From contig NZ_FOZP01000002.1 in NCBI RefSeq assembly GCF_900116115.1, positions 1 to 64,000 of the forward strand: a DNA stretch of 64,000 nucleotides, in the 5' to 3' direction. Both the position numbers and the translations under genes were made by a program. Origin of the DNA: Lutibacter maritimus. Its GTDB lineage: Bacteria > Bacteroidota > Bacteroidia > Flavobacteriales > Flavobacteriaceae. Shown piece after piece: positions 46,391-54,479 of the stretch (position 1 is its first letter; each line of letters begins with the position of its first letter). The notes under the pieces were generated by a model. The model saw nothing but the letters and a program-made list of their open reading frames with translations, ran no database searches and was not told the origin of the DNA.

Positions 46391-46606
46391 ATGTCCATAG
46401 AAAGTATTAACGGTTGCATAGGATGTGAGGAGTGTATAAAAAGCTGCCCTACAGATGTAATTAGGTTAAATCCTACCACTAAAAAAGCAGAAATAGTTTA
46501 CCAAGAAGACTGTCAAATATGTCATTTATGCCGTATGTATTGCCCGGTAGACGCTATTACAATTTCTCCTGAAAAAAGTATTCCAGTAATTGTATCATGG
46601 GGTTAA
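46391..46606 (+). CDS. 2[4Fe-4S] ferredoxin
   Basis: The 71-residue protein has two full cluster motifs: C9-x2-C12-x2-C15-x3-C19-Pro and C41-x2-C44-x2-C47-x3-C51-Pro. It lacks a signal peptide and is therefore cytoplasmic or attached to the inner face of the membrane. It is the first gene of a tight three-gene unit with a two-heme membrane protein and a Tat-exported flavoprotein. It is the likely electron donor from the cytoplasmic side. It resembles small electron-transfer subunits of reductases such as the adenylylsulfate reductase beta chain only in its cluster pattern. Confidence 0.93.
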   Translation: MSIESINGCIGCEECIKSCPTDVIRLNPTTKKAEIVYQEDCQICHLCRMYCPVDAITISPEKSIPVIVSWG

Positions 46607-46608
46607 TT

Positions 46609-47238
46609 ATGAAAAAACAACGCAATATATTTAGGCTATTAATACTTGCATTATTTTTTATTATTGTGCCAATAGTATTATACAACTTAGGAGATTTTCC
46701 AAAAAGAAGTTTTTTAATGGATGTTTTATCAATCATCACAATTTTAGGATTTTCTTTATTCCTTTCTCAATTTTTTTCAACCAGAATAAATCAAAAATTG
46801 GTAAAAGATATAAGAATGGTTAATGTGCTAAAAATTCATAAGTTTATTGGATATTTATTTATTTCAATACTACTTTTGCATCCATTTTTTATTGTGGTTC
46901 CAAAATTTTTTGACAATGGAGTTTCACCTACAGATGCGTTTTTAACTTTAATAACTAGCTTCAACAGTTTAGGAGTAATTTTAGGAATCATTGCTTATAC
47001 CAGCATGCTTATTTTGTTAATTACTGCGTTTTTCAGATTTAAAATTTATTTAAAATATAAAACATGGAGATATTTGCATGGTTATTTAACAACTCTTTTT
47101 ATTATTACTGCAACTTGGCATGTAATTAATTTAGGCAGACACGGTACCAACCCTTTTTCAATATATTATATACTTGCTGTTGTTAGTGTTATCTATTTTT
47201 TATTGAAAACATACCTTTTTAAAACTTCAAAAAAATGA
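46609..47238 (+). CDS. Ferric-reductase-like two-heme membrane protein
   Basis: The 209-residue membrane protein has about six helices and matches the ferric-reductase-like transmembrane domain. Two motifs of the form H-x13-H are visible, one in IHKFIGYLFISILLLH and one in LHGYLTTLFIITATWH. This is the pattern that ligates two stacked b hemes across the membrane in FRE/NOX/MsrQ proteins. There is no attached FAD/NAD domain. The ATG at 46609 follows the ferredoxin stop by two bases; an overlapping ATG at 46597 is possible. It ends in a four-base ATGA overlap with the flavoprotein gene. Confidence 0.88.
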   Translation: MKKQRNIFRLLILALFFIIVPIVLYNLGDFPKRSFLMDVLSIITILGFSLFLSQFFSTRINQKLVKDIRMVNVLKIHKFIGYLFISILLLHPFFIVVPKFFDNGVSPTDAFLTLITSFNSLGVILGIIAYTSMLILLITAFFRFKIYLKYKTWRYLHGYLTTLFIITATWHVINLGRHGTNPFSIYYILAVVSVIYFLLKTYLFKTSKK

Positions 47239-48974
47239 AAGAATCAACTAATAATTTATCTAGAAGAAAATTTATAGCCTTAGCAGGTGGCGCAGCTAGT
47301 TTTGCAGCAATTGCAGCAATGGGATTACCAACAGATTGGGCTTTAAACACTACTAAAGTTGATGTTGATTCATTAAGTTTTGATAAAATTAAAACCGATG
47401 TATTGGTTATTGGTGGCGGTATGGCAGGTTTATTTGCCGCAGTTAAAGCGCATGATGCTGGTGCAAAAGTTTTAATGGTTTCAAAAGGAAGATTAGGAGC
47501 ATCTGGGCAAACCCCTTTTGCGAAAGGAATATTTACCTATGATCCTAAAAAAGAAAAATTAAGCATTGATGAATTTGCACAAGCCGTATCAAGATCAGCT
47601 TTAGGAACCAACAATCCTGCCTACACAAAACAATTAGCAGAACATTCGCTAGATAGAGTAAATGAATTAAAACAATGGGGCTTTTTTGATTCTTCATTGT
47701 ATAATAAAAGTTTTAGCAAACCCATAAACGACCGAAATATTCCTTTACAAGAACGTGTAGTAATAACACATTTAATAAAAGAAAATAATAAAATTGTGGG
47801 CGCCGCAGGATTTAGTTTAGATTCTGAAAAAATTATTTTTTATGAAGCAAAGAGCGTGATACTTTGCACAGGAGCTGGAGGTTTTAAACCAAATGGTTTT
47901 CCTATTTGCGATTTAACACATGATGGCACCATAATGGCCTATAATATTGGCGCAAAAGTAACAGGTAAAGAATGGAATGATGGACATCCTGCAAAATCTG
48001 AAAATGCAGCAGCCTGTTATGATGGTTGGGGAGATATGTTTGAGAAAAAGCCTGAAACCACAAGTGTTGAAATTCGTCACGATTTAGGTGTAGATATGAA
48101 TTATACTGCTTATATAAATGGTGGCGCTGCACAAATGGGACCTCCAGGAATGGGAAAACAGGAAAATATAGTAGTAGGTGGCCCATATAGACCTGAAGAA
48201 TTTAACAATGCAGGCGGTCATCAGGGGGGAAAAAAAGAAGGTGAAAAAAGACCTCCAAGAAAAGAAGGTAAAGGAGGTCCTCCAGGAATGGGAGGTAGTG
48301 TAGTTGGGGGTTCTTCTGCCGGAATGTCTATTCACAAAGCTGAGGGAATAGTTCCCATAAATGATCAATGTGAGTCTAACATTTCAGGTTTATTTGCCGC
48401 AGGTGATGCTTTAGGATCTTATATGGCTGGCGCAATTTACACGCAAATTGGTTCTTCATTAGCTGGTTCTGCCGTTCAAGGAGCTGTTGCAGGTGAGGCC
48501 GCTGCTAAGTATAGTAAAACTGTAAAAACAGCAAGTATTTCATCAAGCAAAATAAAAGAAATTAAAGAAGAAATTTTAGCACCATTAAAACGTGACGCTG
48601 GTTACAGCGCTGCTTGGGTTACACAAACATTACAAGGAATTATGATTCCTAACTTTATAATTTATATAAAAAAGGAAAACTTATTAAAAGGCGCTTTGGC
48701 TTATGTTGAAGAATTAAGAGATCATCATTTACCAACGTTAAGAGCAAAGAATTTTCATGAATTGCGTTTGGTACACGAAACAGCAAATATGATTGTTACT
48801 GCTGAAATGAAATTGAAAGCATCTATTATGAGAACTGAAAGTAGATGTAGCCATTACCGTATAGATTACCCTGAAGTAGATTATGAAAATTGGAATGTTT
48901 GGATAAATATTTTTAAAGGTGAAGATGGAACAATGCAGTTTGAAAAACAACCTTTTAATACTTGGCCCATATAA
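47235..48974 (+). CDS. Tat-exported FAD-dependent oxidoreductase (fumarate-reductase-like)
   Basis: The 579-residue flavoprotein has a twin-arginine signal (LSRRKFIALAGGAA) and so should fold with FAD in the cytoplasm and act outside the inner membrane. The FAD domain begins near residue 54 with DVLVIGGGMAGLFAA and closes with GLFAAGDALGSYMAGA. The family's HxTxGG segment is replaced by SIHKAEGI, and the late Arg region reads RTESRCSHYRIDYPE. The electron acceptor is therefore probably not fumarate. Residues about 302-361 are a Gly/Pro/Lys-rich insertion with GPPGMG twice. It is co-translated with the two-heme membrane protein, its likely electron donor. Confidence 0.88.
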   Translation: MKESTNNLSRRKFIALAGGAASFAAIAAMGLPTDWALNTTKVDVDSLSFDKIKTDVLVIGGGMAGLFAAVKAHDAGAKVLMVSKGRLGASGQTPFAKGIFTYDPKKEKLSIDEFAQAVSRSALGTNNPAYTKQLAEHSLDRVNELKQWGFFDSSLYNKSFSKPINDRNIPLQERVVITHLIKENNKIVGAAGFSLDSEKIIFYEAKSVILCTGAGGFKPNGFPICDLTHDGTIMAYNIGAKVTGKEWNDGHPAKSENAAACYDGWGDMFEKKPETTSVEIRHDLGVDMNYTAYINGGAAQMGPPGMGKQENIVVGGPYRPEEFNNAGGHQGGKKEGEKRPPRKEGKGGPPGMGGSVVGGSSAGMSIHKAEGIVPINDQCESNISGLFAAGDALGSYMAGAIYTQIGSSLAGSAVQGAVAGEAAAKYSKTVKTASISSSKIKEIKEEILAPLKRDAGYSAAWVTQTLQGIMIPNFIIYIKKENLLKGALAYVEELRDHHLPTLRAKNFHELRLVHETANMIVTAEMKLKASIMRTESRCSHYRIDYPEVDYENWNVWINIFKGEDGTMQFEKQPFNTWPI

Positions 48975-49018
48975 TAGTAGTATTTAAATAATTAATATTT
49001 TTGGTTTGAATTAAGTTG

Positions 49019-49052
49019 AAAAAATCGGTCAGTCATAGGCCGGTTTTTTTTG
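49019..49052 (+). terminator. Rho-independent terminator of the flavoprotein operon
   Basis: Hairpin TCGGTC/GGCCGG (with G-U wobbles), flanked by A6 and T8, 45 bases past the flavoprotein stop. Confidence 0.75.
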
Positions 49053-49135
49053 TCCGTTTTGTAAAACCATTTTCATCAATAAAAAGTATAAGTTTTTTAA
49101 AGTTTATAAAGTTGTTAGTGCTAAAGTATCCGAAT

Positions 49136-49201
49136 TTGGTTGATAAAATACCTGAGTACATTGATTTTAGTTTCTAAAAATACACTCATTTCATTTCTTT
49201 G
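49136..49201 (+). promoter_or_regulatory. Promoter with candidate LytTR operator, site A
   Basis: TTGGTTGAT (49136-49144), a 12-base spacer, then TACATTGAT (49157-49165) is the 9-12-9 direct-repeat geometry of LytTR-domain regulators. A -7-like TTTCTTTG (49194-49201) follows 28 bases after the second repeat. No -33 TTG is present, which suits an activator-dependent promoter. The whole block aligns without gaps to site B (49718-49783). It precedes the Spy-like lipoprotein gene. Confidence 0.6.
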
Positions 49202-49243
49202 TTTCAGCAAATGATTAAATAACAACCTTTTAAAAATAAAATA

Positions 49244-49621
49244 ATGAAACTAAAAATGAACAAAATTTGGAAAATGTTAGTTGTAGTATTAGTAATTACA
49301 ACAACAGCTTGTGGACAACAAAGAGGTGGACAAGAAGGACCTCCTGCGTTACCAACAGCTAAAGAAATTAAAACTATGGTTAGTGATTTATCAAAAGAGA
49401 TTCTTTTAAGTGATGAACAAGAAGCTAAAGTTTTAAAATTATATACTGCACACTTTGAAGAAATAAAAGAAAAAACAAGTGCTGGAAGACCTGATAGAAA
49501 TGAAATGGAAGCTTTAAAAACTTCACTTGAAAAGGAAATTACATCTATTTTATCAAAAGACCAGCAAACAAAATACGCTTCTTTTTTAAAGAAAAAACCA
49601 TTGAGAAAAAATAAAATGTGA
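49244..49621 (+). CDS. Small Spy/LTXXQ-like lipoprotein
   Basis: The 125-residue protein has a lipoprotein signal peptide (lipobox TTAC, Cys about residue 23), followed by a Gly/Gln/Pro-rich linker (QQRGGQEGPPALP). A helical domain follows with a pattern like Spy/CpxP chaperones: ILLSDEQEAKVLKLY, then ILSKDQQTKYASFL, each resembling the LTxxQ motif. It is probably periplasmic-facing. It is transcribed alone from a promoter with the same operator-like repeats as the next operon, suggesting co-regulation. It may protect envelope proteins under the stress sensed by the LytS/LytTR pair downstream. Confidence 0.75.
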   Translation: MKLKMNKIWKMLVVVLVITTTACGQQRGGQEGPPALPTAKEIKTMVSDLSKEILLSDEQEAKVLKLYTAHFEEIKEKTSAGRPDRNEMEALKTSLEKEITSILSKDQQTKYASFLKKKPLRKNKM

Positions 49622-49676
49622 TTTAAATAAGCATTAAAATATAAGTTTTGAGTTTATAATTAAGTTTGGTTAAATT

Positions 49677-49713
49677 TTCCTCACATGTTAAAGAAAATTA
49701 AATATGTGGGGAA
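49677..49713 (+). other. Inverted repeat between the Spy-like gene and operator site B
   Basis: TTCCTCACAT and ATGTGGGGAA can pair over ten positions with one wobble and a 17-base loop. There is no proper T run, only TTATTT after it. It could be a weak terminator for the lipoprotein gene or an RNA structure. Confidence 0.35.
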
Positions 49714-49717
49714 TTAT

Positions 49718-49783
49718 TTGGTTGATAAAACAAGCCAGTTCATTGATTTCTTTTCTTAAAATTTAGCACATCATTTTTCTTTG
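49718..49783 (+). promoter_or_regulatory. Promoter with candidate LytTR operator, site B
   Basis: TTGGTTGAT (49718-49726), a 12-base spacer, then TTCATTGAT (49739-49747), and a -7-like TTTCTTTG (49776-49783) 28 bases further. The spacings are identical to site A. It drives the DUF4956-DUF2490-CotH operon, whose ATG is at 49808. Confidence 0.6.
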
Positions 49784-49807
49784 TAGTTAAATAAAACAAA
49801 CAATTTT

Positions 49808-50413
49808 ATGGAATTTTTAGACATCCCAATTTTTGATGATGATTTTTACAAAATGCTTTTTAGATTTTGTTTAAACCTATTTTTTCTAACAATAATTATC
49901 AAGTTTTTATACTATAAAAATTCTAAACGAAAAGATTATTTATTTACCTACTATATGATTAGTATAATTGTATTTTTCTTATGCTTTACCCTAAAAAAAT
50001 ACAATTTAGATATTGGTATGGCACTTGGGCTTTTTGCAATTTTTGGAATTATTAGATACAGAACTGATGCTATTGCTATAAAGGAAATGACGTATTTATT
50101 TATAGTAATTGGTGTTTCAGTAATTAATTCATTAGCGAACAAAAAAATGAGCTATTCAGAAATTTTAATCGCCAATACACTTATAATTTTTGTACTAACT
50201 ATTCTAGAAAAATTCTGGCATTTAAAACATGAAATCTCTAAAAAAATTACCTACGAAAATATTGAAAATGTAAAACCGGAAAATTATAGTTTGTTAAAAC
50301 TAGATTTAGAGAAAAAAACTGGGTTAACTATTAATAGAGTTACAATTGGTGATTTAGATTTATTAAAAAATACTTCAAAGGTTACAATTTACTATTACAA
50401 CGGAAAATTATAA
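49808..50413 (+). CDS. DUF4956 family membrane protein
   Basis: The 201-residue inner-membrane protein has three to four helices in the first 135 residues, including the family's AMGLGLFAIFGIIRYRT-like stretch (here IGMALGLFAIFGIIRYRTD). A soluble C-terminal part follows. DUF4956 genes commonly neighbour CotH-like kinase and VTC polyphosphate-polymerase genes. Here CotH is present two genes downstream, but no VTC-domain gene is in the window. It is the first gene of an operon behind operator site B; DUF2490 follows after three bases. Confidence 0.9.
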   Translation: MEFLDIPIFDDDFYKMLFRFCLNLFFLTIIIKFLYYKNSKRKDYLFTYYMISIIVFFLCFTLKKYNLDIGMALGLFAIFGIIRYRTDAIAIKEMTYLFIVIGVSVINSLANKKMSYSEILIANTLIIFVLTILEKFWHLKHEISKKITYENIENVKPENYSLLKLDLEKKTGLTINRVTIGDLDLLKNTSKVTIYYYNGKL

Positions 50414-50416
50414 AAA

Positions 50417-51118
50417 ATGAAATTCAACAAAACCATATCAAACACTATCCTGTTTTTCTTTTTAGTTGCGTCTGGAATTACATATTCTCAAAACAGCGAC
50501 TTAGGAAATTGGACGGCCATTGAATTGGAATATAAATTCAATAAAAAATTAAGTTTCGGATTAGAAGAACAACTTAGATTAAAAGAAAATATATCGCAAA
50601 TAGATGAATATTTTACAGAAATAAGCACTGAATATGATTTAACAAAAAACTTCTCAATTGGCGCTGGTGCACGATTCATTAAAGAAAATGATAATGAAGG
50701 AAAAATTCAAGGAAATGAAAATCATTTCAGATTTCAATTAGATGCAGCTTATAAACATAAAATTGATCAGTTTTCACTTAAATACAGATTTCGTTATCAA
50801 AATAAAAATGAATTAGGAATTAGTGCATCTGAAGGCGATTATGCTAACCAACATATTCGATTAAAAACTTCAATAGGCTACAATATTAAAAAATGGAAAT
50901 TAGATCCTGAATTTTCTGCAGAACTATTTAATCACTTCAAAAAAAATGAAGAAAATGGGTTTGATAAATTCAGATTATCTATAGGAACTGACTACGATTT
51001 GAAAAAATATGGAAAAATAAATTTATACTATCAATTTGAAAAAGAATTAAACACTAGCAATCCATCAATACTAAATGTAATTGGATTAAAATATAAATAC
51101 ACTTTTAAAAACAAATAA
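50417..51118 (+). CDS. DUF2490 outer-membrane beta-barrel protein
   Basis: The 233-residue protein has a signal peptide ending TYSQ, then alternating amphipathic strands. It matches DUF2490: LGNWTAIELEYKFNKKLSFGLEEQLR at the start, FSIGAGARFI, YRFRYQNKNE, and a final strand of IGLKYKYTFKNK. It is predicted to be a small outer-membrane barrel. Function unknown. It lies between DUF4956 and CotH genes with gaps of two to three bases, so all three are co-transcribed. Confidence 0.88.
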   Translation: MKFNKTISNTILFFFLVASGITYSQNSDLGNWTAIELEYKFNKKLSFGLEEQLRLKENISQIDEYFTEISTEYDLTKNFSIGAGARFIKENDNEGKIQGNENHFRFQLDAAYKHKIDQFSLKYRFRYQNKNELGISASEGDYANQHIRLKTSIGYNIKKWKLDPEFSAELFNHFKKNEENGFDKFRLSIGTDYDLKKYGKINLYYQFEKELNTSNPSILNVIGLKYKYTFKNK

Positions 51119-51120
51119 AC

Positions 51121-52560
51121 ATGAAAAATTCAACTATTAAAATTGCATTACTTTTTATTACAATTTCTATCGCATCTTATGTGCATATTAGCTGTTCTGA
51201 TGATGAAATAATTTCTGATGCCGATACAACTGAGACAACTAACGTAGTTGTAGACGATTTAGACTTTACACCAACAGATTGGACAACCGAAACGCACAGC
51301 AAAGATGCAGACCCAAATTACACAGAAGTATTTGATAATACTGTTGTAAAACGATTAGATTTTGTGGTATCTAATACAAACTGGAAAGCTATGTTAGCGG
51401 ATATGACAAGTCTTTACGGAACTTTTGGGTCATCAAATTCTGGTCCTGGTGGTGGCGGAGGTGGTGGCACATCTTTTTCTGATGAAGACCCAATTTTTGT
51501 TCCAGCTTCTGTATTTTATAACGGAAAAGAATGGTATAAAGTAGGTATTCGTTTTAAAGGAAACTCTAGCTTGCAAAGTGCTTGGCAAGCAGGAATTTTA
51601 AAACTTTCATTCAAATTAGATTTTGATGAATATGAAGATGATTATCCACAAATTAAAAACCAACGCTTTTACGGTTTCAAAAAATTTAGTTTAAAAAATA
51701 ATTATGATGACGATGCTTTATTAAGAGAAAAAGTTGCAGCAGAAATTTTTAAAAATGCTGGTTTAGCTGTTTCAAACACTGGTTTTTACACGTTATATGT
51801 TGATTACGGAAGCGGACCACAATATTTTGGACTTTACACATTGGTTGAAGAAATTGATGATACAGTTATTGACACTCAATTTTCAAGCGGTGATGGAAAT
51901 TTATACAAACCTGAAGATGATGGTGCAAATTTTGCAAATGGAACTTTTAATGAAGATGGATTTGAAAAGAAAACAAACGAAGATGAAGCTGATTGGAGCG
52001 ATGTTAAAGCAGTATTTAGTGCCTTACACGCTAGCACCAGAACAACAGATCCTGCAGCTTGGAGAGCAGGTTTAGATGCTGTTTTTGACACAGATGTATT
52101 TCTTAATTATTTAGCTGTAAATACAGTAATTCAAAATTGGGATACTTATGGTAGAATGGAACACAACTATTATTTATATAATAATCCTTCTACTAATAAA
52201 CTAACTTGGATTCCTTGGGATAATAATGAAGCATTACAAACAGGGAAACAAGGTGGCTCTTTAAATTTAAATTTCTCAAATCTTTCTGGTGATTGGCCAT
52301 TAATATCATATTTATATGCAGACAGCGTTTACAAAGCAAAATATGACGCCTATGTAAAAGCAACTATAGATGGGCCTTTTGAAACAACACACATTCAAGC
52401 TGTTTATGATACCTATGCAGAATTAATAGCACCATACGCAACAACAGAAGTAAAAGGCTATTCCTTTTTAAATAGCAGTAGTTCATTTTATTCTGGTATT
52501 AGTGCCATAAAATCTCATGCAAGCAGCAGAGCAAGTGCGGTAACAACTTATTTAAAGTAA
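51121..52560 (+). CDS. CotH-family kinase-like lipoprotein
   Basis: The 479-residue protein has a signal peptide with an ISC lipobox (about residue 25) and an acidic linker. A Gly-rich run (seven glycines, near residue 113) precedes the CotH domain. Conserved CotH features are VKRLDFVVSNTNWK, the VGIRFKGNSSL segment, LREKVAAEIFKNAGL, YFGLYTLVEEID and the metal-binding IPWDNNEAL. The spore-coat protein CotH is an atypical protein kinase; in Bacteroidota these are secreted and their targets unknown. It is third in the operon and is followed by a strong terminator. The substrate could be a co-operonic envelope protein, but this is speculation. Confidence 0.9.
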   Translation: MKNSTIKIALLFITISIASYVHISCSDDEIISDADTTETTNVVVDDLDFTPTDWTTETHSKDADPNYTEVFDNTVVKRLDFVVSNTNWKAMLADMTSLYGTFGSSNSGPGGGGGGGTSFSDEDPIFVPASVFYNGKEWYKVGIRFKGNSSLQSAWQAGILKLSFKLDFDEYEDDYPQIKNQRFYGFKKFSLKNNYDDDALLREKVAAEIFKNAGLAVSNTGFYTLYVDYGSGPQYFGLYTLVEEIDDTVIDTQFSSGDGNLYKPEDDGANFANGTFNEDGFEKKTNEDEADWSDVKAVFSALHASTRTTDPAAWRAGLDAVFDTDVFLNYLAVNTVIQNWDTYGRMEHNYYLYNNPSTNKLTWIPWDNNEALQTGKQGGSLNLNFSNLSGDWPLISYLYADSVYKAKYDAYVKATIDGPFETTHIQAVYDTYAELIAPYATTEVKGYSFLNSSSSFYSGISAIKSHASSRASAVTTYLK

Positions 52561-52572
52561 ATTGATTTTAAT

Positions 52573-52621
52573 ACCTTTGTTTATACACTAAATCATAAAT
52601 TGTATAAACAAAGGTGTTTTT
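52573..52621 (+). terminator. Rho-independent terminator of the DUF4956-CotH operon
   Basis: A perfect 14-bp stem ACCTTTGTTTATAC/GTATAAACAAAGGT with a 15-base loop is followed by GTTTTTA. It is 12 bases past the CotH stop and 32 bases before the kinase gene. Confidence 0.85.
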
Positions 52622-52652
52622 AAAATAGAATAAAGATAGTAACCTTTAAACG

Positions 52653-53765
52653 ATGAGCTTAATTAAAAAAAATTACAAATTCAATTATTTTGAGCCTTTA
52701 ATAATTATTGCCTTTTGGGCATTATTATTTGCGTCTCCTCTTTTATTTGGACGATTTGAAGACCAAATTGAGTGGCAAAAAGTACAAACTGTTTGGTTAA
52801 ACTTTTTACCTTTATTAGTGTTGTTTTTTATCAATCGTTTTGCTTTATTACCTAGGCTTTTTTTTAAAGGAAAAAGAGTTGGTTATTTTTTGAGTACCAT
52901 TTCAATAATAGTCCTTTTTGCTGTTAATATTCATTTTTTTAATGATATTCCTATACAAAAAAGACCAAGACCAGAAGGTATTGAAAATTCAGGATTTTTA
53001 AACCCAACTCCTGAAAATGCTGATAGAATACCACCGCCGCCCATGAGACGTTCAGAATCTGCTCCTCAACCAATTCCACCATCAATAAACTTTTTAATTT
53101 TAGCTGTTTTATTAGTTGGTTTTGATACTGGTTTGCAAATTTCAATGCGTTGGTCTAGTTTAGAAAAAGAAAAGTTTAAACTTGAAAAAGAAAGTGTAGA
53201 AAACCAATTGGCCATTTTAAAAAACCAAGTAAGTCCGCACTTTTTTATGAATACTTTAAACAATATTCACGCATTAGTAGATATTGATTCTGAACAAGCA
53301 AAAACCTCTATTATTAAACTCTCTAACCTAATGCGTCATTTATTATATGATTCTGAAGGGAGCAAAACACCCATAAAAAAAGAAATATCCTTTATTGAAA
53401 GTTATATTGAATTAATGAAGCTACGCTTTTCTGAAAAAGTAAAAATAACAGTAGATATTCCTACCGTAATTCCAGAAAAATTAATCCCTCCGCTACTTTT
53501 TACATCACTATTAGAAAATGCTTTTAAACACGGAATTAGCTATAATTCAGTTTCTTTTATTGATGTCAAAATGAGTTTTTCAGAAGAACAATTAACTTTC
53601 ATTATTAAAAATAGCAATCCTAATTTTAATAAAACAAGCACAACTAAAGGTATTGGAATTGAAAACACTAAAAAGAGATTGGACCTTATTTACGGCGAAA
53701 ATTACACTTTAAAAGTTGATCACAACAAGGAGTTTTATCTAATAAATTTAAATGTTCCATTATGA
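52653..53765 (+). CDS. LytS-family sensor histidine kinase
   Basis: The 370-residue kinase has four predicted membrane helices (three within about residues 15-110 and one near 145-160), joined by a Pro-rich external loop with PPPPMRR and APQPIPPS. A coiled coil leads to the His_kinase domain with the phospho-acceptor in NQVSPHFFMNTLNNIHAL. The ATPase portion has LLENAFKHG and GIGIENTKKRLDL. There is no extracellular sensor domain beyond the loop. It overlaps the LytTR regulator gene by four bases, forming a dedicated pair. The ligand is unknown. Confidence 0.93.
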   Translation: MSLIKKNYKFNYFEPLIIIAFWALLFASPLLFGRFEDQIEWQKVQTVWLNFLPLLVLFFINRFALLPRLFFKGKRVGYFLSTISIIVLFAVNIHFFNDIPIQKRPRPEGIENSGFLNPTPENADRIPPPPMRRSESAPQPIPPSINFLILAVLLVGFDTGLQISMRWSSLEKEKFKLEKESVENQLAILKNQVSPHFFMNTLNNIHALVDIDSEQAKTSIIKLSNLMRHLLYDSEGSKTPIKKEISFIESYIELMKLRFSEKVKITVDIPTVIPEKLIPPLLFTSLLENAFKHGISYNSVSFIDVKMSFSEEQLTFIIKNSNPNFNKTSTTKGIGIENTKKRLDLIYGENYTLKVDHNKEFYLINLNVPL

Positions 53766-54475
53766 TTACATGTATAACAATAGATGATGAGCCCTTAGCT
53801 TTAAAACAAGTGGTTAGTTATATAAATAAAACACCCTTTTTAGAATTAAAAGGCAATTTTGAAAGTCCAATTGAAGCATTTTCTTTTATTCAGGAAAATA
53901 CTATTGATTTGATTTTTATTGATATTAACATGCCTGATTTAAACGGATTAGATTTTGTAAAATCATTAAAAAATCCGCCAAAAGTAATTTTCACAACTGC
54001 TTATAGTGAATATGCTTTAGAAGGTTTTAAGGTTGATGCTATAGATTATTTATTAAAACCAATTGATTATGCTTCCTTTTTAAAAGCCGCCAACAAAGCC
54101 AAAGAATGGTTCAATTTAAAACAAAATGCTGCTGAAGAAATAAAAAGTAATGACGATTATTTATTCATAAAGTCTGAATATAAAATTGTACGTGTAAAAT
54201 TAGATGACATTACGTACATTGAAGGCATGCGAGAATATGTTAGAATTCATTTAACTGTTGAAAAACCAATAATGACATTGCTAAGCATGAAACTTTTAGA
54301 GCAACAATTACCTTCAAATAATTTTATGCGTGTTCACAGATCTTACATAGTAAATTTATCAAAAATCTCAACAATTGAAAGAAATAGAATTGTATTTGAC
54401 AAAACGTATATTCCTATAAGTGAGCAATATAAAGACGTTTTTCACCAATTTATTGAAAAGAATTTTTTACAGTAA
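53762..54475 (+). CDS. LytTR-family response regulator
   Basis: The 237-residue regulator has a receiver domain (about 1-118; acidic pocket D8-D9, phospho-acceptor Asp54 in FIDINMPDLNG, conserved Lys in YLLKPID). A LytTR DNA-binding domain follows (about 135-235; ITYIEGMREYVRIHL, MRVHRSYIVNLSKI). LytTR proteins bind pairs of 9-bp direct repeats with about 12-bp spacing. Exactly such pairs occur at 49136-49165 and 49718-49747, so these are the best target candidates. It overlaps the kinase gene by four bases and converges with hflX. Confidence 0.94.
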   Translation: MITCITIDDEPLALKQVVSYINKTPFLELKGNFESPIEAFSFIQENTIDLIFIDINMPDLNGLDFVKSLKNPPKVIFTTAYSEYALEGFKVDAIDYLLKPIDYASFLKAANKAKEWFNLKQNAAEEIKSNDDYLFIKSEYKIVRVKLDDITYIEGMREYVRIHLTVEKPIMTLLSMKLLEQQLPSNNFMRVHRSYIVNLSKISTIERNRIVFDKTYIPISEQYKDVFHQFIEKNFLQ

Positions 54476-54479
54476 ATTT

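Noticed and set aside
47902-48950. Minus-strand frames within the flavoprotein gene
   Set aside because: The sense strand encodes a full Tat/FAD protein, and the antisense products are His/Phe-rich noise.
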